Of a DNA stretch of 64,000 nt, positions 1 through 11,788 are shown one piece after another (the first letter of the stretch is position 1; the number at the start of each line of letters is the position of its first letter). The stretch comes from Methylocapsa sp. D3K7 (GTDB lineage: Bacteria > Pseudomonadota > Alphaproteobacteria > Rhizobiales > Beijerinckiaceae), in contig NZ_CP123229.1 of assembly GCF_029855125.1 (NCBI RefSeq), forward strand, positions 372,001-436,000, in the 5' to 3' direction. Position numbers and translations under genes: made by a program. The notes under the pieces are model-generated. The model searched no databases. It was not told the DNA's origin and saw only the letters and a program-made list of their open reading frames with translations.

Positions 1-54
1 TGCCTTTCGCAAAAAAAATTAGCGGAGAATAAGCATAATATCGCGCGTTTATGC

Positions 55-73
55 CGCAACGCAGCTTGTTGCG
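55..73. repeat. Inverted repeat upstream of ctaC
   Basis: CGCAAC at 55-60 and GTTGCG at 68-73 form a 6 bp stem around a 7 base spacer in the leader of ctaC. An A/T-rich stretch (about 9-42, with TAATAT) lies just before it and could hold the promoter. The hairpin could be a leader structure or the end of an upstream transcript. No T tract follows it, so I do not call it a terminator. Confidence 0.25.
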
Positions 74-129
74 TCTCCCGGGGGTTTGTGGTTTTGAATC
101 CTCGGGCTCACCGACGCAAAAGGAAGAAA

Positions 130-2803
<2,674 letters not shown>

Positions 2804-2882
2804 AGTTCGCGGCGTGCCTGTGACTTGAGAAGATATCTTTGAAATCGTCATTTGGCGTTTAGCCACGCCCGAAACGGTGCAA

Positions 2883-3830
2883 ATGAGTTTGATCAGCGAA
2901 AACGATCTCGGCGTTGTTGGAAGCTTTCAGGTTTCGGTGGCGCGCCCCTCCGATTATGTGGCGCTGCTGAAACCGAGAGTCATGTCCCTCGTGATCTTCA
3001 CGGCGCTCACGGGGCTTTTGATCGCGCCGCAGCATGTGAACCCAATTGTGGGATTTGCCTCGCTGCTGGCGATCGCGGTCGGCGCGGGCGCTTCGGGCGC
3101 CCTCAACATGTGGTACGACGCCGACATCGACGCCTTGATGCGGCGGACGCAAAAGCGGCCGATTCCGGCAGGACGGATGCATCGGGACGACGCGCTCGGG
3201 TTTGGCTTGGTGCTGTCGGTGTTGTCGGTGATGATCCTCGGTATTGTCGCCAATTGGCTCGCTGCCGCGCTTCTTGCGTTCACCATCTTTTTTTATGTCA
3301 TAGTCTATACAATGTGGCTCAAACGTTTGACGCCGCAGAATATCGTGATCGGAGGCGCCGCTGGTGCCCTGCCGCCGATCGTCGGCTACGCCGCCGTGAC
3401 GGGTGAGATCGGCCTCGCGAGCATCGCCCTTTTCGCGATCATCTTTGTCTGGACACCCCCCCATTTCTGGGCTCTTGCCCTGGTGAAGTCCGATGAGTAC
3501 GGCCGCGCTGGAATTCCGATGCTGCCCAATGTGAAGGGCCCTGATCGCACCCGCCGCGATATTCTTCTCTACGCCCTTGTTCTTGCCCCGCTCGGCATGG
3601 TGCCTTGGTTCATGGGCACAGCCTCCTTGGCTTACGGCATTATTGCAAGCGCTCTGGGCGTGGTGATGCTGGTGTTTGCGGCGCGCGTTTTCTATATTCG
3701 GACTGGCCCGCGGGTTGGCCGCTGCGCGATGCAGCTTTTTGGCTTTTCGATCCTCTATCTCTTTTTGCTTTTCGCGGTCATTGCTGGTGAACGGATGCTG
3801 GCGATGCTGGTCTCGATCCTGGCAGGGTGA
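2883..3830 (+). CDS. ctaB: Protoheme IX farnesyltransferase (heme O synthase)
   Basis: UbiA-family membrane prenyltransferase that adds a farnesyl group to heme B, giving heme O, the precursor of the heme A used by CtaD. The first Asp-rich motif, NMWYDADID, is at residues 75-83, followed by the Arg/Lys-rich [12 protein letters not shown]. The second acidic motif is DRTRRD at about 221. About nine hydrophobic segments can be seen. Its place directly after ctaD fits oxidase assembly. A GTG at 2877 is an in-frame alternative two codons upstream, and no strong ribosome site distinguishes the two. Confidence 0.94.
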   Translation: MSLISENDLGVVGSFQVSVARPSDYVALLKPRVMSLVIFTALTGLLIAPQHVNPIVGFASLLAIAVGAGASGALNMWYDADIDALMRRTQKRPIPAGRMHRDDALGFGLVLSVLSVMILGIVANWLAAALLAFTIFFYVIVYTMWLKRLTPQNIVIGGAAGALPPIVGYAAVTGEIGLASIALFAIIFVWTPPHFWALALVKSDEYGRAGIPMLPNVKGPDRTRRDILLYALVLAPLGMVPWFMGTASLAYGIIASALGVVMLVFAARVFYIRTGPRVGRCAMQLFGFSILYLFLLFAVIAGERMLAMLVSILAG

Positions 3831-3840
3831 GGGCATAAAG

Positions 3841-4002
3841 ATGGAACGTAAAATGCAGGGTCTCGTGCTGACGCCGGAGCAACTAAAAGCCCGGCGGCAG
3901 CGCAATATCGCGATCGGCCTGGCGATCGGCTGCGTCGCCCTCTTGTTCTATGCCGTCACGATCGCCAAGCTTGGTCCTGGTGTTCTCAACCGGCCGTTGT
4001 GA
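3841..4002 (+). CDS. coxF: Small CoxF-like membrane protein
   Basis: 53-residue protein lying between ctaB and ctaG, the usual place of the small CoxF-type protein in alphaproteobacterial oxidase operons. A basic, soluble N-terminus (LTPEQLKARRQRN) is followed by one hydrophobic helix (about residues 23-43) and a short tail ending NRPL. The gap from ctaB is 10 bases, and ctaG follows 22 bases later, so it is cotranscribed. Its biochemical role is not established; oxidase assembly is inferred from context. Translation from ATG 3841 is supported by the fit to the gap and by the family's length. Confidence 0.8.
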   Translation: MERKMQGLVLTPEQLKARRQRNIAIGLAIGCVALLFYAVTIAKLGPGVLNRPL

Positions 4003-4024
4003 GAAACTCCATGAGCAGCGCGCC

Positions 4025-4618
4025 GTGACATTGCAGGAAGTTCCCCCGGCCTCCGGAGTCCGGCGCAAGCGTCTGATCGCCCTTTCGGCCGCCGCCTCGA
4101 GCCTTGCCATGCTTGGCCTGTCATTTGCCGCGGTGCCGCTTTACCGCGCCTATTGCGCCGCGACCGGATATGGGGGGACGCCGCAGGTCGCCAAGCTGGC
4201 ACCGGCATCCGAGGGCGAACGTGATTTGATCGTGCGGTTCGATGCCAATGTCGGCCCTGGCCTCGCCTGGACATTTGTGCCCGAAACGCCAGAAATCAAA
4301 CTGCGTACCGGCAAGACCGCGACCATTTTTTACAAGATCACGAATATGTCGGATCAAGCGACACTGGCGCGGGCCGCCTTCAATGTCAGCCCCGAAAGCG
4401 CCGGCGCTTATTTCGACAAAATCGCCTGCTTCTGTTTCAAAGATCAAAAGCTCGGCCCCCGCGAAACGCTGGAATTGCCGGTTGTTTTCTTCCTTGACCC
4501 CGAGCTTGAAAAGGATGCCACCATGGTGGGGGTCGAGACCATTACTCTTTCCTACACGCTTTATGCGGCCAAGCCTCCAACGCAAGACACTGTAGCGGCC
4601 AAGGAGAAGCCTCTTTAA
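4025..4618 (+). CDS. ctaG: Cytochrome c oxidase assembly protein CtaG/Cox11
   Basis: Periplasmic copper chaperone that inserts CuB into subunit I. One N-terminal transmembrane helix (about residues 20-40, ending [10 protein letters not shown]) anchors an immunoglobulin-like copper-binding domain. The copper motif CFCF is at residues 135-138 (Cys 135 and Cys 137), followed by the conserved [15 protein letters not shown] region. GTG 4025 gives 197 residues, the normal length. Longer in-frame starts would run back into coxF. Located between coxF and ctaE in the oxidase operon. Confidence 0.92.
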   Translation: MTLQEVPPASGVRRKRLIALSAAASSLAMLGLSFAAVPLYRAYCAATGYGGTPQVAKLAPASEGERDLIVRFDANVGPGLAWTFVPETPEIKLRTGKTATIFYKITNMSDQATLARAAFNVSPESAGAYFDKIACFCFKDQKLGPRETLELPVVFFLDPELEKDATMVGVETITLSYTLYAAKPPTQDTVAAKEKPL

Positions 4619-4755
4619 CGAGACGTTTGGTCGCCTTGACCTGCGGCTCCAATCACGGCAAACGCCGCTTCACTAAGTCTCGCGGTCAACGTTGGGCCGC
4701 CCGCTTTTGGCGGCTTTGTCAGTTCAGGTTCACGAGACGGGAGAAAACAAATCCG

Positions 4756-5619
4756 ATGGCGGATGCTCACGCGAAACCCAACCACGATTACCACCTCGTC
4801 GCGCCAAGCCCTTGGCCGATTGTCGGAGCGTTCGCCGCTTTCGTTCTTGCGACCGGCGCAATCCTATGGATGAAGCATATTTCCTTCGCCGGTATCAAAC
4901 CCGGCAGCTTAATCTTTGGCGCCGGTCTCCTCGGCGTCCTTTACACCATGTTCGTGTGGTGGCGCGATGTCATCGCGGAGGCGGAGCGCGGCGGATTTCA
5001 CACTTACGTGGTCCAGATCAGCCACCGCTACGGGATGATTTTGTTCATCGCCTCGGAGGTGATGTTTTTCGTTGCCTGGTTCTGGGCCTTTTTCGATGCC
5101 AGCCTGTTTCCGGGATTTGCCATTCAATTTTCAAGAGCCGAATTCACGGGAGGTATTTGGCCGCCGAAAGGCATTGAAGCGCTCGACCCGTGGCATCTGC
5201 CGCTCCTCAACACGCTTCTCCTGCTCACCTCGGGCACGACCGTCACTTGGGCCCATCATGCCCTCCTGCACAATGACCGTTTCGGCCTGAAGGCCGGGCT
5301 CATCTTAACCATTCTTTTGGGCGCCACCTTCACCGGCGTTCAAGCCTTTGAATATGCCCATGCCCCCTTCGCGTTCAAAGGCTCGATCTATGGATCGACC
5401 TTCTTCATGGCGACGGGTTTTCATGGCTTTCACGTTATCATCGGAACGATTTTCCTCACGGTTTGCTTAGTGCGGGCGTTTGCCGGGCAGTTTACGAGCA
5501 AGCAGCATTTGGGTTTTGAATTCGCGGCGTGGTACTGGCATTTCGTCGACGTGGTCTGGTTGTTCCTGTTCGCCTGCATTTACGTGTGGGGATCTTGGGG
5601 AGGCGTGATCGAGCGTTGA
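4756..5619 (+). CDS. ctaE: Cytochrome c oxidase subunit III
   Basis: Seven-helix subunit III of the aa3 oxidase, which stabilises the catalytic core and lines proton uptake by subunit I. Family features include the N-terminal [13 protein letters not shown], the GGFHTYVVQ and [10 protein letters not shown] segments, and the C-terminal [18 protein letters not shown] 4756 has GGGAG upstream and gives the expected 287 residues; earlier in-frame codons extend into a basic leader that does not look like the family. A clear terminator follows at 5645, suggesting the oxidase transcript can end here. Confidence 0.95.
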   Translation: MADAHAKPNHDYHLVAPSPWPIVGAFAAFVLATGAILWMKHISFAGIKPGSLIFGAGLLGVLYTMFVWWRDVIAEAERGGFHTYVVQISHRYGMILFIASEVMFFVAWFWAFFDASLFPGFAIQFSRAEFTGGIWPPKGIEALDPWHLPLLNTLLLLTSGTTVTWAHHALLHNDRFGLKAGLILTILLGATFTGVQAFEYAHAPFAFKGSIYGSTFFMATGFHGFHVIIGTIFLTVCLVRAFAGQFTSKQHLGFEFAAWYWHFVDVVWLFLFACIYVWGSWGGVIER

Positions 5620-5644
5620 CAACGCCGCTCATGGCAAGGACCAA

Positions 5645-5668
5645 GGGCGGCCTCGTGCCGCCCTTTTT
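5645..5668 (+). terminator. Rho-independent terminator after ctaE
   Basis: GGGCGGC (5645-5651) and GCCGCCC (5657-5663) form a perfect 7 bp GC stem with a 5 base loop, followed directly by five T. It lies 25 bases after the ctaE stop and 32 bases before the DUF983 start. Confidence 0.85.
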
Positions 5669-5700
5669 GTACGCCCAGCCAAATGCCGTTAGGAAAATGA

Positions 5701-6078
5701 ATGAGTGCCGGACAACCCTATGCGCCGCAATCACCTTTCGTATGCGGGGTCAGGGGAACCTGCCCACGGTGCGGACGGGGCAAGATCTTTTCCAGATTTC
5801 TTACCCTCGCGCCTCGTTGCAGCACTTGCGGCCTCAATCTTGGCTTTGCCGATTCTGGTGATGGCCCGGCGGTCTTCGTCACCCTCCTCGGTGGTTTTCT
5901 CGTGCTCGGCGCGGCGCTCTGGACGGAGCTGCAATACGAGCCGCCGTTCTGGGTCCATCTCGTGGTCTTTCTGCCCCTTACGCTTGTTGTGTGTCTTGGA
6001 CTTCTGCGTCCTCTGAAGGGAATACTTATTGCCCTGCAATATCGCAACAAGGCCGAACAAGGACGCCTGAAAGAGTAA
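5701..6078 (+). CDS. DUF983 family protein
   Basis: 125-residue membrane protein of the DUF983 family, which in alphaproteobacteria commonly sits between ctaE and surf1. The N-terminal half has two CxxC pairs (CPRCGRGKIF and CSTCGLNL), probably a zinc ribbon. Two hydrophobic helices follow (about 55-75 and 83-103). AGGA lies just upstream of ATG 5701. It ends 4 bases before the SURF1 gene, so the two are probably cotranscribed, either by read-through of the terminator at 5645 or from their own promoter. A role in oxidase assembly is inferred from position only. Confidence 0.85.
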   Translation: MSAGQPYAPQSPFVCGVRGTCPRCGRGKIFSRFLTLAPRCSTCGLNLGFADSGDGPAVFVTLLGGFLVLGAALWTELQYEPPFWVHLVVFLPLTLVVCLGLLRPLKGILIALQYRNKAEQGRLKE

Positions 6079-6082
6079 AATC

Positions 6083-6805
6083 ATGCCGCGACCCAGGGGG
6101 AGCCTTGTTTGGCTCGCCGCCTTCACTTGCGCGGCCGCCGCAATTCTCGTGTCGCTGGGAGTGTGGCAGCTCCACCGCCTTGCCTGGAAGGAAGGCTTAA
6201 TTACGAACATCGAGGCGCGGGCAAGTGCCGCGCCGCAGCCGCTGCCGCCGCTCGCGGACTGGCTGGCATTGCGTCCAGAGGATTACGAATACCGGCATGT
6301 CACCCTCAAGGGAATCTTTGAAAATGGCGAGGAAGCGCTGGTGTTCCGGCCCTCGGGTGGGAGTGCTGGCAAGCAGCCCGGCTACCACGTGCTGACGCCG
6401 TTACGGCTGAAATCAGGCGGCATTGTCATCGTCAATCGCGGTTTTGTACCGCTCGATCGCAAGGAGCAAAACAGCCGGAAAGCCGGACTCATCGAAGGCG
6501 AGACGGCACTCACCGGTCTGATGCGTCAGCCGGAAACACGCAATTTCTTTACCCCTGCGGATGATCCGGCGGCTGGAAGCTATTTCACCCGCGACCCCGG
6601 CTTGATCGCAAGGCATTTTGGTTTGGCCAATACGGCACCCTTCAGTGTCGATGCCGACGAGAGCCTCGTTCCTGGGGGCTGGCCGAAAGGCGGCGCGACC
6701 GAGCGTAACATCCCCAACAACCATTATTCCTATGCCTTGACGTGGTTCGGCCTGGCTTTGGCTCTGATCGGCGTCTTCGTCGCTTTCGCTTGCCAAAGAC
6801 GCTGA
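6083..6805 (+). CDS. SURF1 family cytochrome oxidase biogenesis protein
   Basis: Membrane protein needed for efficient heme A insertion into subunit I. It has the family's plan: a transmembrane helix near each end (about residues 8-28 and 217-236) around a periplasmic domain. Conserved features include VWQLHRLAWKE after the first helix, the G-F and VNRGFVP segments, and PNNHYSYALTWFGLA leading into the last helix. 240 residues is the normal size. It follows DUF983 by 4 bases and closes the oxidase cluster. Confidence 0.92.
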   Translation: MPRPRGSLVWLAAFTCAAAAILVSLGVWQLHRLAWKEGLITNIEARASAAPQPLPPLADWLALRPEDYEYRHVTLKGIFENGEEALVFRPSGGSAGKQPGYHVLTPLRLKSGGIVIVNRGFVPLDRKEQNSRKAGLIEGETALTGLMRQPETRNFFTPADDPAAGSYFTRDPGLIARHFGLANTAPFSVDADESLVPGGWPKGGATERNIPNNHYSYALTWFGLALALIGVFVAFACQRR

Positions 6806-6912
6806 AAAGCAGCTGGTGCCGGGAGGTGCGCGCGGGTTACGATTTCCCTTTCGGTGCATTATGTTAGATAGACAAAGTTTATCCTGCCGCGCGAGAGGCG
6901 CAAGGTCACCAC

Positions 6913-8331
6913 GTGAAATACATTTCGACACGCGGCGAGGCGCCGCCGGTTCCCTTCGTTGAGACACTGCTGGCGGGCCTCGCGCCGGACGGTGGCCTTT
7001 ATTTGCCGCAAGCCTATCCACGCCTCCCGGATGCCACGATCGCCGGTTTCGCCGGCAGACCCTATGCGGAAGTCGCGGAGGCGGTTATCGCGCCCTTTCT
7101 AGCGGGAGGCATTGAGACACCGGCACTGAGGGAGATGATCACGGCTGCCTACAAAAATTTCCGGCACCCGGCGATTGCCCCCTTAACTCAGCTCGATTCA
7201 AATGTGTTCGTGCTGGAATTGTTTCATGGACCGACGCTTGCCTTCAAGGATCTGGCGATGCAACTGCTCGCCAGAGTCATCGATCATGTCCTCGAAGCGC
7301 GCGGCGAACGGGCAACCATCATAGGGGCGACCTCCGGCGATACGGGCGCCGCGGCGATTGCGGCCTTTGCTGGTTTGCCGCAAGTCGATGTCTTCATCCT
7401 TTACCCGCACGGCCGTATCTCAGACGTCCAACGGCGGCAAATGACGACGCTGGAAGCAGACAATGTTCATACCATCGCGGTGGAAGGCACGTTCGACGAT
7501 GCCCAGGCCTGCGTGAAAAACATGTTCAATCATAAGGCCTTGCGCGAAGAGCTGAATCTATGCGGTGTGAATTCGATCAATTTCGCGCGCATTCTTTTCC
7601 AAACTGTCTATTATTTCACGTGTGCTGCTGTTCTGGGCGGCCCGCACCGGAAAATATCCTTTGTCGTGCCGACCGGCAATTTCGGCGATATTTTCGCCGG
7701 ATGGATGGCCAAACGCCTGGGCCTGCCAATCGACCGGCTGGTGATCGCAACAAATTCCAACGATATTCTCTCACGCACCCTAGAAAGTGGTCAGTATGCG
7801 GTGCAAACGGTTCAGGCAACCCAATCGCCTTCGATGGATATTCAAATATCGTCGAATTTCGAGAGGTTGCTTTTCGAAGCGCAAGGACGCGATGCAGCTG
7901 CCCTCCGCCGCTTGATGGCGGGATTGCGCCAATCGCAAAAGTTTACCATCGAGACAGGCCCCCTCCAGACAATCCGGGACGAGTTCGACGCGTTTAGCGT
8001 CAGCGAGGCGGAAACCACGCGGGAAATCGCACAGAGCTGGCGGGAAGCTGGCTATCTTGCCGACCCGCACACAGCCGTGGGATTGTGCGCGGCCCGTAAG
8101 GCCGGTCACCTAGGGGCTAGCCCGTTGGTTGTCCTCGGAACAGCGCATCCTGGTAAGTTTCCAGATGCGATCGCCCGAGCAACGGGCATACGCCCGGAAC
8201 CGCCCCCTCAGTTCGCGGGACTTTTCGACAAGAAAGAGAGATTTTCGATTTTGCCCAACGATCAAAATGAAATCGAGCGGTTCATTCGCGCCAGCGCCAC
8301 CACAGGCGCGACGAAACGAGCCGCCTCATGA
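6913..8331 (+). CDS. thrC: Threonine synthase
   Basis: PLP enzyme that converts O-phospho-L-homoserine to L-threonine. The N-terminus KYISTRGEAPPVPF is typical of the long, 470-residue bacterial class. The PLP-binding lysine is Lys 112 in LAFKDLAMQLL, and the phosphate-binding loop region ATSGDTGAAA follows at about 140. The start is GTG 6913. It overlaps the next gene by 4 bases (ATGA), so translation is coupled. The thrC-M16 order downstream of surf1 is a conserved alphaproteobacterial arrangement. Confidence 0.96.
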   Translation: MKYISTRGEAPPVPFVETLLAGLAPDGGLYLPQAYPRLPDATIAGFAGRPYAEVAEAVIAPFLAGGIETPALREMITAAYKNFRHPAIAPLTQLDSNVFVLELFHGPTLAFKDLAMQLLARVIDHVLEARGERATIIGATSGDTGAAAIAAFAGLPQVDVFILYPHGRISDVQRRQMTTLEADNVHTIAVEGTFDDAQACVKNMFNHKALREELNLCGVNSINFARILFQTVYYFTCAAVLGGPHRKISFVVPTGNFGDIFAGWMAKRLGLPIDRLVIATNSNDILSRTLESGQYAVQTVQATQSPSMDIQISSNFERLLFEAQGRDAAALRRLMAGLRQSQKFTIETGPLQTIRDEFDAFSVSEAETTREIAQSWREAGYLADPHTAVGLCAARKAGHLGASPLVVLGTAHPGKFPDAIARATGIRPEPPPQFAGLFDKKERFSILPNDQNEIERFIRASATTGATKRAAS

Positions 8332-9593
8332 GCGTCGAAATCACCACTTTGCCATCTGGGCTGCGTATCGCGACCGAGCGCATGGCGCATCTTGAAACCG
8401 CCTCGCTTGGGGTTTTTATCGGCGCAGGATCACGTCACGAGAGGGCCAACGAGCATGGCCTGTCGCATCTTCTCGAGCATATGGCGTTCAAGGGAACGCG
8501 GCGGCGCACGGCGCGCGATATCGCCGAGGAGATCGAGACGGCGGGCGGTGATCTCAACGCGGCAACCAGCACCGAACATACCGCCTATTACGCGCATGTT
8601 TTGGCCGCCGACGTTCCCCTCGCACTTGATATTCTCGCCGATATTTTGACCGAAAGCACCTTCGACAGCGTCGAACTTGAGCGCGAGAAAGGTGTTATTT
8701 TACAAGAAATTGGCGCCGTCGAAGACGCGCCGGACGATCTTGTCTTCGAATTGTTGAATGCCACCGCTTTTCCAGATCAGCCAATCGGGCGGCCCATTCT
8801 CGGCACCAAGGAACGGGTTTCCGGGTTCGGCAGGGAGGCCATCAGCACCTATCTCGATTCTCATTACCGGACTGGCGTGACGGTGATCGGAGCGGCCGGA
8901 GCCGTTGATCACGCCGTGATTTGCGCCGAGGCCGAACGGTGCTTCGGGCGTCTATCCTCGCAAGGCATCGAGACCAAAACCGCGCCGGCCCGCTACCAGG
9001 GGGGCGACACGCGACTGCGTCGGCGGCTCGAACAGGCGCATGTCGCGATCGGCTTTGAGGGTACAAGTTACGCGCATGAAGATTTTTATGCGATGCAGAT
9101 TTTCGCCAGCGCCGTGGGCGGCGGAATGTCCTCGCGCCTTTTTCAAGAAGTGCGCGAGGCGCGCGGGCTCGCTTACACCATCCATGCTTTTCATTGGGGA
9201 TATTCGGATACTGGGGTGTTCGGCTTCTATGCCGCGACGAGCGCGAAGGATATTGGCGAATTGCTGCCGGTCGCGCTCGATTGCCTAGGTCAAGCGGCGA
9301 TGAATCTGAGCGATGCCGAAATCCGGCGAGCCAAGGCGCAAATGAAGGTGTCTCTCTTTGCGGCGCTTGAATCGCCGGGTGCCCGTTGCGAGCAAATTGC
9401 CCGGCAGCTCATGGCTTTCGACCGGGTTCTGACGCGCGACGAAATCGTTGCTGCCATAGACCGTCTTGAGGTCGCGCAAATCCGCGCCGCAGGCGCGCGG
9501 GCCCTGCGGTCACCGCCAGCTGTCGCCGCGATCGGTCCCGTGGCGAAGGCGTTTACACCTGAGCGCATCGCTTCGCGGTTGCGCGGGATCTGA
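8328..9593 (+). CDS. M16 family zinc peptidase (processing-peptidase type)
   Basis: Zinc metallopeptidase related to the mitochondrial processing peptidase beta subunit. The inverted zinc motif HxxEH is intact in HLLEHMAFKGT (His 47, Glu 50, His 51), and the downstream Glu region ELEREKGVILQEI is present. The C-terminal half contains the conserved GGGMSSRLFQEVREARGLAY segment. 421 residues is the normal single-chain size. Its start codon overlaps the thrC stop by 4 bases, and a GNAT gene follows 12 bases later. The physiological substrate is unknown. Confidence 0.93.
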   Translation: MSVEITTLPSGLRIATERMAHLETASLGVFIGAGSRHERANEHGLSHLLEHMAFKGTRRRTARDIAEEIETAGGDLNAATSTEHTAYYAHVLAADVPLALDILADILTESTFDSVELEREKGVILQEIGAVEDAPDDLVFELLNATAFPDQPIGRPILGTKERVSGFGREAISTYLDSHYRTGVTVIGAAGAVDHAVICAEAERCFGRLSSQGIETKTAPARYQGGDTRLRRRLEQAHVAIGFEGTSYAHEDFYAMQIFASAVGGGMSSRLFQEVREARGLAYTIHAFHWGYSDTGVFGFYAATSAKDIGELLPVALDCLGQAAMNLSDAEIRRAKAQMKVSLFAALESPGARCEQIARQLMAFDRVLTRDEIVAAIDRLEVAQIRAAGARALRSPPAVAAIGPVAKAFTPERIASRLRGI

Positions 9594-9605
9594 GGGAGCT
9601 GCAGC

Positions 9606-10202
9606 GTGGCGCTCTTCCGCCTCTATCCCCCCGTCCATGCCCCGACGTTTGTGCGCGGAGAGGGCCTTTATTTACGCCCGCCCGAGATGCGCGATTTTGA
9701 AGCCTGGTCCGCGTTACGAGCTCAAAGCCGCAGGTTTTTGACACCATGGGAGCCGACCTGGCCCAGCGACGACCTGACGCGCTCCGCCTTCCGGCGCCGG
9801 GTCAAACGCAACCAGCAAGAAATCAACAATGACGAGGCCTATCCTTTCCTGCTCTTTCGCGACGACGATGTCCTGACGGGCGGCCTCACTTTGGGGCAGG
9901 TCAAACGCGGCGTGGTGCAAGCGGCAACGCTCGGCTATTGGATCGGGGAGGTGTATGCGCAGCAAGGTTTGATGTCAGCTGCTGTCCGCGCGGTGACCGG
10001 CTATGCCTTCGCCACGCTCCGTCTTCACCGCATCGAGGCCTCCTGTTTGCCGCACAATGAAGCCTCGAGAAAACTCTTGGAACGGACCGGATTTACAAGG
10101 GAGGGCTACGCGCGCGCCTATCTGCGCATCGACGGGGTATGGCAAGATCATTTGCTCTTCGGCCTGCTGGAAAGCGATCTCTTGCCGGCGCGCCGGCGGT
10201 AA
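9606..10202 (+). CDS. GNAT acetyltransferase, RimJ/RimL-like
   Basis: N-acetyltransferase of the RimJ/RimL branch, which uses acetyl-CoA to modify protein N-termini or related amines. The segments LYLRPPEMRDFEAWSALR, LGYWIGEVYAQQGLMSAAV and RIEASCLPHNEASRKLLERTGF match the successive GNAT motifs, the last being the branch's signature. The start is GTG 9606, preceded by GGGAGC. It is the last gene of the thrC-M16-GNAT run. Many alphaproteobacteria carry it in this position. The true substrate cannot be read from the sequence. Confidence 0.88.
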   Translation: MALFRLYPPVHAPTFVRGEGLYLRPPEMRDFEAWSALRAQSRRFLTPWEPTWPSDDLTRSAFRRRVKRNQQEINNDEAYPFLLFRDDDVLTGGLTLGQVKRGVVQAATLGYWIGEVYAQQGLMSAAVRAVTGYAFATLRLHRIEASCLPHNEASRKLLERTGFTREGYARAYLRIDGVWQDHLLFGLLESDLLPARRR

Positions 10203-10230
10203 AATCCGCCACGCAATGCCTCAAATCCAA

Positions 10231-10707
10231 TTAGCGTCTGAATACCTGGCCGGGCGCTGTCGTTGCGTGGCCCGCCCGCCATGTCAGCACGAAGTAAACA
10301 ACGATCAAAATTATATTGGCAAAGGCCCAGAACATCGAAAAGGAACCCGGCACGCCTAAAGTGACCAAAATTTGCGCGATTGCGCCCAGAAGCCAGATCA
10401 CCCCTCCCCACGGGGCCGCTAGCCACAATCCAACTGCCGCGACCAGATCAAAAATTGCGAAAAAAATCACCGTGCCGCCGCGCACGGAGTTCACCGCGTC
10501 CAGAAATGTTTGCGACGGCAGCAGGATTGCGCCCCATTGCCAAAGCCCTTGGATGACCCAAAGTCCCGCGAGCAGGCGCATGAACACGACCAATTGAAGC
10601 CCTGCTTGATCTTCCTTGAGGGCGCTCAGCGACGGTTCGCCGAGGCGAATGGCAGCCCCGGAATCAGGGGGCACCGAAACTTTGTTTAACCCGCGCGAGA
10701 ATTTCAT
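10231..10707 (-). CDS. Small polytopic membrane protein, DUF6163-like
   Basis: 158-residue protein with about four hydrophobic helices (about residues 40-60, 77-97, 101-121 and 124-145) and a polar N-terminus of about 35 residues. It resembles the small Hyphomicrobiales membrane family annotated as DUF6163. Its start overlaps the stop of the hydroxyisobutyryl-CoA hydrolase gene by 4 bases, so the two are translationally coupled. There is no catalytic motif and no function can be given. Confidence 0.75.
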   Translation of the reverse strand: MKFSRGLNKVSVPPDSGAAIRLGEPSLSALKEDQAGLQLVVFMRLLAGLWVIQGLWQWGAILLPSQTFLDAVNSVRGGTVIFFAIFDLVAAVGLWLAAPWGGVIWLLGAIAQILVTLGVPGSFSMFWAFANIILIVVYFVLTWRAGHATTAPGQVFRR

Positions 10708-11771
10708 TGGGCGGCGCCTTGCGGAGTAAAATCGAGTTCATGGCTGCCAAGCGGCGCGAAATATGAATCGATGCTAGATGAATTGATGCTCTCGATCGCA
10801 GGTGGATTCCAGCGAGGGCGATTGTCCTTGTCGATGATCACGGCGCGCACTCCCTCGTAGAAATCTTGGCCTTTGACAATCCGCGAAACGATACGGAACT
10901 CGGTCCGCAAGGCCTGGTCGATGCCGAGCTTGGCGCCGATTTGCATTTGCCGCAACGCAATCGCAAGACTCGTCGGCGATTTGGAACGTATTGCATGCGC
11001 CGCGGAACGCGCAAAATCCGATCCAGCCCTGCCCTCGTCATCGAGATTGGCGAGAATCGCGGAAACACTTGCGGCAGAGAAACAGCGTACGATCAATGTG
11101 CTTTGCGGGGCGAGCACCGAGATGGGGGACGCCGCTCGTTCGGCCGCGATCGCAGCGTCGATGGGCTCGCCATCGATCAGTCTTTGCACGAAGTGCGGGT
11201 GATGCGAGGAAGGAACATGTGTCTGCGCAACTCCGAAAGCAAGAGCGTCGCCGCAAGTCATGCGGGCGCTGGTCAAGGCGAGATAAGTCCCAACATGCGC
11301 CGGCAAGCGCGGCAGAAAAAAAGTCGCACCCACATCGGGAGCAAAGCCAATGCCGGCTTCCGGCATGGCAAAGGTGAAATTTTCTCCCGCGACGACAAGC
11401 GAGCCATGAATGGAGATACCGGCGCCCCCGCCCATGACGATCCCATCCGCCAAAGCAATATAGGGTTTCGGATACAGCTTGATGCGATGATTGAGCTGGT
11501 ATTCCTCGCGCCAAAAGGTCAGTTGATCCGCGTGGCGCCCTGCCCTGCCAAGCTCATACATTTTCCGGATGTCACCGCCGGCGCAAAAAGCCCTATTGCC
11601 AGCGCCCTTGACGATGACCCGGCCGACCGCCGCGTCCCCCTCCCACCTGTCGAGCGCGCCGGCCATTTCCCGTACCATGTTCAAGGTCAGGGCGTTGAGC
11701 GCCTTGGGACGGTTAAGTGTGATAATGCCGCACGAAGCCGCTTTCTCGCAAATGATTTCCGGCTCGTTCAT
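10704..11771 (-). CDS. 3-hydroxyisobutyryl-CoA hydrolase / enoyl-CoA hydratase family
   Basis: Crotonase-fold enzyme, most like 3-hydroxyisobutyryl-CoA hydrolase of valine breakdown. The oxyanion-hole segments are FCAGGDIRKMYELG (about residue 60) and GIVMGGGAGISIHG (about 110). The hydrolase-type signature AMPEAGIGFAPDVGATFFLPRLP follows, with the Glu and Asp expected of this subfamily. 355 residues is longer than simple enoyl-CoA hydratases (about 260) and fits the hydrolase branch. It sits 17 bases after the EipB-like gene and overlaps the DUF6163-like gene downstream. Confidence 0.88.
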   Translation of the reverse strand: MNEPEIICEKAASCGIITLNRPKALNALTLNMVREMAGALDRWEGDAAVGRVIVKGAGNRAFCAGGDIRKMYELGRAGRHADQLTFWREEYQLNHRIKLYPKPYIALADGIVMGGGAGISIHGSLVVAGENFTFAMPEAGIGFAPDVGATFFLPRLPAHVGTYLALTSARMTCGDALAFGVAQTHVPSSHHPHFVQRLIDGEPIDAAIAAERAASPISVLAPQSTLIVRCFSAASVSAILANLDDEGRAGSDFARSAAHAIRSKSPTSLAIALRQMQIGAKLGIDQALRTEFRIVSRIVKGQDFYEGVRAVIIDKDNRPRWNPPAIESINSSSIDSYFAPLGSHELDFTPQGAAQ

Positions 11772-11788
11772 GACACCAAAACATCGAT

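Noticed and set aside
6910..6915. CACGTG at the thrC start as another parS
   Set aside because: Only the right half resembles the site; the left half has almost no match. Other CACGTG words in the window are equally poor.
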